A model generated the notes under the pieces. It did no database searches. It was not told the DNA's origin and saw only the letters and a list, made by a program, of their open reading frames with translations. A program made the position numbers and the translations under genes. A DNA stretch of 64,000 bases from Gracilaria domingensis (Eukaryota; Rhodophyta; Florideophyceae; Gracilariales; Gracilariaceae), in the NCBI GenBank assembly GCA_022539475.1, contig VCMS01000161.1, positions 58,448 to 122,447 on the forward strand, in the 5' to 3' direction. This document shows positions 58,261-64,000 of the stretch, in pieces. How positions within the stretch are numbered: position 1 is the first letter of the stretch; the number at the start of each line of letters is the position of its first letter.

Positions 58261-59261
58261 TGTTAGAGGTTATAGCTGGGATAGGAAAGTTGACATGAGG
58301 AAGGATGGGGGGATGCAAGAGAAGTTCGCCAGCTCTGGCTCAGATTTACTTAGAGGTGCTTGAGTCACAACCTATATAGCACTTCTTCGCTACTCCATCA
58401 TGGGACTCCAACTCTGACCAACATGCAACTCACTAACCAGAGACACTCAATACTACCAATCATCTACAGACATAACATGGTAACAGTGCCAAACTGCTTA
58501 CAACAGCAGTGCACAACAACGCACAACAGTGTACAACAGTGCACAACAATTCCGTACACTACTGCACAGCAGTGCACAACAATGCACAACAATGCACACC
58601 AATGTAGTAGCCATGCACGTCCCTGACAGTGTACCGACACATTTCTACACCACACCACGAGCACCACACATCAACGCAGTCAACAATATGACAGCTCACC
58701 ATAGTAACACGACCATGCATACACACAATGCAACACCTCACCATCATGACCAGCCATGCTTACGGAACATCACATCACACTTCACGTGTTGCTGGCACGA
58801 TGTAATCTGTACACCACACCGTAGTGTGTACGTGCCAGATACCCAAGTCCCACATCATCAACAAGTACCTGTAAACCACATGACGTCAGTCACTTAGCTG
58901 CAACATGTTCCATTCATCCATACACACACATTTGCATGTAGCACAACTCAAACATGGTGTAAACTTCACAACACTGACAGTGCTGCCACCTGTACCTTGT
59001 GTGAACATACATAGCCTTCAACCCTGTACTTCATGACCACTGTACAACCTGTCATCGTTGTACCTTGTGGTCATCCCAGCTGCCCAGCTGAACGATAGCG
59101 TTCCAGTGTAGCCATAAACGTTCAACCCATACTGAGTATACCACACAGCAACGTAGTATACCAAACAGAACAACATCAATCTCGGTTTCACGTATCAAGG
59201 TACCATTCTAGACTCCACACATCTCAACTTCTTGATGTCAGTGACAGCATGACTTCCAACA
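58261..59261 (-). repeat. LTR shared by copia copies B and C
   Basis: On the minus strand TGTTGGAAGTCATG to CCTCTAACA, about 1000 bp. It aligns with the copy A LTR (GAAGTTCGCCAGCTCTGGCTC, GAGACACTCAATACTACCAA) with clear divergence and extra length. It is the 3' LTR of B and the 5' LTR of C, as after LTR-LTR recombination. Confidence 0.7.
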
Positions 59262-61744
59262 TTGCCTGCTCCATGTACACTGTCTCGTCAAGGTCACCGT
59301 TCAAAAACGCAGTCTTCACGTCCATCTGGTGCAAGTGAAAATCTCGTACGGCAGTCACAGACAAGATCATTCTGATGGATGTGAACTTCACCACAGGTGC
59401 ATAAGTCTCTGAGAAGTCCACACCTTCGATCTGTAGGAAGGCTTTTGCAATCACACGAGCCTTGTAACGCACAGTCAATTCACCAGATGACGATGCCTCA
59501 TACTTCTGCACATACACCCACTTGGACGAAATCACGTTGCTGTCTGCTGGCCTTGGCACAAGATCCCACGTGTCGTGCTCCATCAACGATTGATACTCAC
59601 TCTTCATCGCCTTCTTCCAAGCTTCGGAATCAGGACGTGACACTGCGTCACCATACGACGAAGGAGTATCATCACTGGCTGTAAGGAAATCACTGGCACC
59701 ACGCCACCATGAGGATGTCGTCTTTCTCTGACGTGTGGATCTACGAAGGGGCTGCGTCTCTGTCACTCCTGGCTCATCATGTGTGTCTGGTGTAATGTCT
59801 TCATCCGTACTGGCATTCGTGGTACTCTCGTGAGAAGCTGGTGCAGAAGGGTCATCTTCAGAATCATGGGTGGATGTGTCAGAGGTTGAGGCTTCAGCAG
59901 CTCCCGACTTGTCGACCAAGTCGATTTCCGCATAGTCCTCGTGTTCAGAGTGCTCGTCACTTTCAGTTCCAGAGCACTCGTCAAACCTCACATCTCGTGA
60001 CACAATCACCTTCTTCTTCTGGCTGTCCCACAACTTGTATCCGTGGGAGCCTGAGGTGTACCCAATGAAGATCGCTTCCACTGCACGATCTTCCAGCTTC
60101 TTCAACTTGTGATCAATCACCTTATACCAGCAACGGCTACCAAACACACGCAGATTGCTCAGATCAGGCTTGATCAGGCCGGAACACCTCATCCTTCGTC
60201 TTGAGCATGTACAGAAAGCAGTAGCGGTTGTGGTCATCGATGAATGTGACAAAGTAGTGCGAGCCTCCCAAGGACTTCAAGTTCACTGGACCCGAAATAT
60301 CAGAGTGTACCAGGTCCAGTTCGTGTTCAGCTCGTTCCCTCCCTTGCTTGGGAGTCGGAGCACGAGTTGCTTTGCCCACTACACATGAGTCACACACATC
60401 CACCTCCTGAGCCACATCCACATTCAGACCTGACACAACGCCATTTCGAGCCATCTGCTTGATGCCTTCCACATTCACATGAGCCATTTGAGCATGCCAA
60501 AGAGACAAGTCTGACAGAAGCGCACTGTCCATGTCCCTGAACTGTTCTGCAGCAGTGCAAAGGTAGTAGAGGTCTTTGACGCGGCGCCCGACGGCAACCA
60601 CTTTTGACCCCTTGTACACACATACATTTTCTTTGTCAAACACTACCTTGCAGCCCAGATCACATATCTGCGACACAGACAACAAGTGGTACCGTAAGTT
60701 GGGCACGTGTACCGCCTGTTTCAACTTGCACTTACGCTTGGAACCTTCAACTGTCAGATCGAGCTCCACACTTCCGTGACCAACAGACTGCAACTTGGAA
60801 TCATTGCCGATACTCACACCCGACGACACCTTTGTCTCGTACGTTTGGAACATTGAGTCATCATAAGTCATGTGCGCAGTAGCTCCAGAGTCAACAATCC
60901 AGTCACTGTTAGTGGCCTTGTCGGCACCATTTGCAATGAGGCCTACAAAGTGAGAATCGGTGCCGCCCGTACGTTGCTCATCGTTGAGCGCGGTATGTAC
61001 ACTTGGGTGAGAACCATCGATCTGATCCTTGTTAGCCCCATCACGTTGCTTCTTGAAACAGTTCTTCTGGATATGACCCTTTATGCCACAATAGTAACAC
61101 ACAACCGACTTCAATGGCTTCTTACGAAACTGGCGTCCCACGAGTGCTACATCACCACCAGACTCCTCCTTGGCACGATATCTCATACGTTGCTCTTCTT
61201 GCAACAGACGACTTTTCACAAACTCCATAGTGAGTTCGCGATCTCCGATCGTGGTGTCAATTGCAACAATAAGGTGCTCAAAACGTTCCGGAAGTCCACA
61301 TAGAGCAGCCATAGCAATGTCCTCTTCTTCAACGTTGACGTCCATACTCTTGAGGTCGGAGGCCAAGTGCCGAACACGATTGATGAATTGCCACATCTTC
61401 TCGTCCTCGCGCATTTTGACAGAGTAGAAAGCACCTCTGGCGTTGATTCGGTCCAGAAGAGTCTTGCGTTGGAACACATTGCAGATGGTCTTCCATGCGT
61501 CAGCGGCAGTGTCAATGTCACGAGTGTGATCCAAGTGCTCGTCGGCAAGCGTGAGTCCAATGATCGCTCTAGCCCTTTCGTCTCGAATTTGCCATTTCGC
61601 CAGTTCCTCTTCATCTGTGGGTGCAGAAGTGGTGAGATGGTTCTTGAGGTCTTCCAGCGCAAGTACGTACTGAATCTTCTGCTTCTTTATGTGGAAGTTA
61701 TCCTCACACAACTTCTCGATCTTGAGCGCACGGAACGAATCCAT
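59262..61744 (-). pseudogene. Copia copy B gag-pol with two large deletions
   Basis: ATG at 61744 opens 526 codons: gag, zinc knuckle, protease DSGA, pre-integrase region, and the first integrase Asp (HSDISGPV). After KTKDEVFRP the frame shifts at a junction near 60175, where the sequence jumps to KPDLSNLRVFG, losing about 200 codons with the second Asp and the Glu. RT begins (WKKAMKSEYQSL, MDVKTAFLNGDLDE) and ends at TVYMEQ, joined directly to the LTR at 59261, so YVDD and RNase H are gone. Inactive. Where comparable it is very close to copy A. Confidence 0.9.
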
Positions 61745-62870
61745 GTTGTATGAAGGAAACAGCGGAGCAAATCAAATAGGGCGGTGGCAGGTAGACTGCA
61801 ACGGCAAACAACGACAGCAAACAACGACAGCAAACAACGACAGCAAACAACAGTAGTAAACAACAGAAGCAAACAACAGCAGCAGACGACAACAACTGCA
61901 AACAACAACAACGGCAAAAAAAACAACAACAACAACAACAACAAAAACTTCAATAGTCGGGACCACTGGCAGGAACTAAATTCCCAGTACCCTAGGGGAT
62001 CGGACCCCTGACCCCCGGAGACCCTCCGGGTAGGAAACGACTTCTGCAGTCTACCACCTCCTGCGTTCCAGGAGAAGGCGCGTTGCTCTCTACGAGGCAT
62101 CCAAAGGATGGTTAATGACCAAAGATAGATCTTCACCACTTAACCCAATCTGGCCTCTTGCAAGAACTTGCGCGACCTTGAAACTGCAGCTACTATGACA
62201 AACCAAGGTACGCTCCTAAAGAGCAGACAATAATGCCCACACGCGGCCTGATCCTGAAAAGGAGGTCAGCATTCGGTACGTTGCCTCCCCGCTCAACCGA
62301 GGTTGCACCGATCAAAAGCTCGTTTCGGTTTGCCTTCGCCACAGATCAAGAACCCGACACAAAGTCCGGTCAACAACAACAAAGGTGAGCCACCCAAGTC
62401 CAACAGTGCGTCACGGCACCCCGTTCACTTCAGCATTCGCGGTACTACCAGGTCTTTCGACCGACACCGTTATCCGCCCCGAGGGACCGGTGGGAGCCCG
62501 CTAGACAGCACGTCCGCTTTGGTTCAAGCCGCCAGACTAACGTCCCCGATTGCTCGGATCAACCGCTCGTCGCTGGACCTCAGATGACAACCCCAAACGC
62601 TGAGCACACACAGTGCACAGACTTCAACAACTGCTGAACACACACGCAGTGCACAGACTTCAACAACGAACGGTCCTCAACCTCTCGGATCAGAACTGGC
62701 AACACGACTCGGGGATCCCAACAACAACGATAGAGGGAAACCAAACGAAACGGATAGCGATCGACAACACGGGCAACAACGAGCGCCCAAACACAATCAC
62801 GATACAGAGTCAACGTCGAGCCACTACCACCACAACGCCCTCAGAGAGGAACGCAAGACCGAAAGGAGAA
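61745..62870 (-). mobile_element. Leader of copia copy B
   Basis: CAA/CAG microsatellite at 61797-61950, hairpin CCCGGAG-ACC-CTCCGGG at 62014-62030, and the conserved block at 62390-62590. Homology to the copy C leader fades after about 62870. No 5' LTR of B was recognised in the window. Confidence 0.7.
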
Positions 62871-64000
62871 GATCAACATCAACCAACAAACACGGGTCAA
62901 CAACACCCGACGCATACGGGACAGAAGACGAGCCAAACGAGAGTAACGGAAACAACTGACAGGCCGAAGCAAGGAAGAAAACCAAAAAACAAAACAGGGC
63001 CCCAAAAGCCATAGAAACGAAAAGAAAGAACGAAGAACTAATAGCTGACAAACAGCAGATAACGAGACAGAAGAAGATCAATCAAGAGACATATGACCAC
63101 AAAACATCAATAACATAGAATGAAAAGGATAATAAATAAGAAACCCCTGAAGAAAGAAAGAGGAGAAGAATATACCACAGACAGAAACACAAGAGCAAGA
63201 AATAGAAAGAATATATCAAGAGAAGATAATACCACAACACGAACACACTACAACGCAACACATAACAGAATTAATTAGATGCGTGCTAACGAGTCAACGC
63301 AGACGAAAATCTATGACTCTCTAACGTTAGACGCACCATCGCAGACTCTCACTCAGCAAGCATACCAAACCCGACTAGACTAAACAGACAATCATACCTA
63401 AATAATCACTCTCTCTCCCTGACGAATAGACAATCGGTAACAACATACCACACAACTAAAGACAATAAATCATGAACGAACTTACAACATCAAAGACACC
63501 ACACATGCACACGACAGTGCCCACACAACAATTACCCATAGAGAGCCTACACCAGTACTAATAGCATGACAACAAGATTCACGCTTCACGTACCCAAGAC
63601 ACAATGTAATACACATCACAAACATCCAGATAATAACATATATAGATACCGAGTAGACTCGTAAGCCACAACAAGCCATATAGGAGATATACTATATAAA
63701 TGAATACCAACATATGAGCTAGCAACAGAAGAAGCTTAATACAAAGAGTATCGAGAGGATTACTAGATAGAGAAGAGATTGATAGAGTAAATGAATAGAG
63801 CATTAGGTGAGTTTGTGGTGAAAGCGTTGTGCCCGGGTGCCGCAGCTTGTACGTATACGTGGCTTAGCTCACCAAACAACGTCTGCACACACAACTCTAA
63901 GCTCCAAACTAGATACGTCACCAAACAGACACCACACATGTCTACCTCCCTCCTTGATCAACGGGCATCATCTACGCTCCACCACTAGTGCTGAAGATAC
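62871..64000. other. No recognised gene
   Basis: A-rich then AT-rich sequence with short ORFs only. It may be the rest of the copy B leader or unrelated flank. The last 200 bp are again richer in GC (63820-63870) without a recognisable feature. Confidence 0.4.

Overview
The window is eukaryotic and dominated by transposable elements. There are no operon-like gene strings, no rRNA or tRNA genes were recognised, and copia LTR retrotransposons, a hAT element, tnp2 (CACTA-type) transposase remnants and several short non-autonomous repeat families fill most of it. Few introns are needed to explain the coding stretches. A compact, copia-rich protist or algal genome (for example a red alga) would fit, but nothing in the sequence fixes the lineage.

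Region 1-12.4 kb. Two divergent genes share a 228-bp spacer. On the minus strand is a long protein ending in an N4/N6 amino-methyltransferase-like domain (DSPY motif); it runs off the left edge. On the plus strand is a protein with a ParB-like motif (GGAHRLVA) in its N-terminal part and a double-stranded beta-helix / 2-oxoglutarate-oxygenase-like C-terminus. A 72-bp interrupted palindrome ends one base before the plus-strand ATG. A 6.7-kb copia element (2404-9084, target duplication CACCG) sits exactly after the fifth codon of the plus-strand gene. Both genes carry scattered stops. Downstream are a multi-membrane-span gene (minus, one amber) and a lysine-rich gene (plus, one opal).

Region 12.4-41 kb. 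Mostly decayed sequence with short repeats: a 412-419-bp TIR element (four copies plus a fragment, also reaching 47 kb), a 232-bp TIR element (two copies), a degenerate hAT transposon (21.1-25.0 kb) holding a GC-rich insert, an LTR-like repeat present at 25 kb and inside the first copia element, and an unexplained GC-rich ORF region at 36.5-38.1 kb.

Region 41-47 kb. Two tandem, head-to-tail, broken tnp2-type transposase genes on the minus strand, offset by about 2.3 kb.

Region 49-63 kb. A nest of at least four related copia copies. Copy A (49912-56138) has two LTRs about 97% identical and a 1345-codon gag-pol frame broken only by two amber codons, each at a tryptophan position. Copy B has lost the integrase centre and everything after early RT. 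Copy C is a leader plus LTR, and copy D is a leader plus gag start in opposite orientation. Between A and C lies an array of stem-loops (56206-57126) whose stems differ in sequence but stay self-complementary. Together with the methyltransferase / ParB-oxygenase pair this is the most unusual content of the window.
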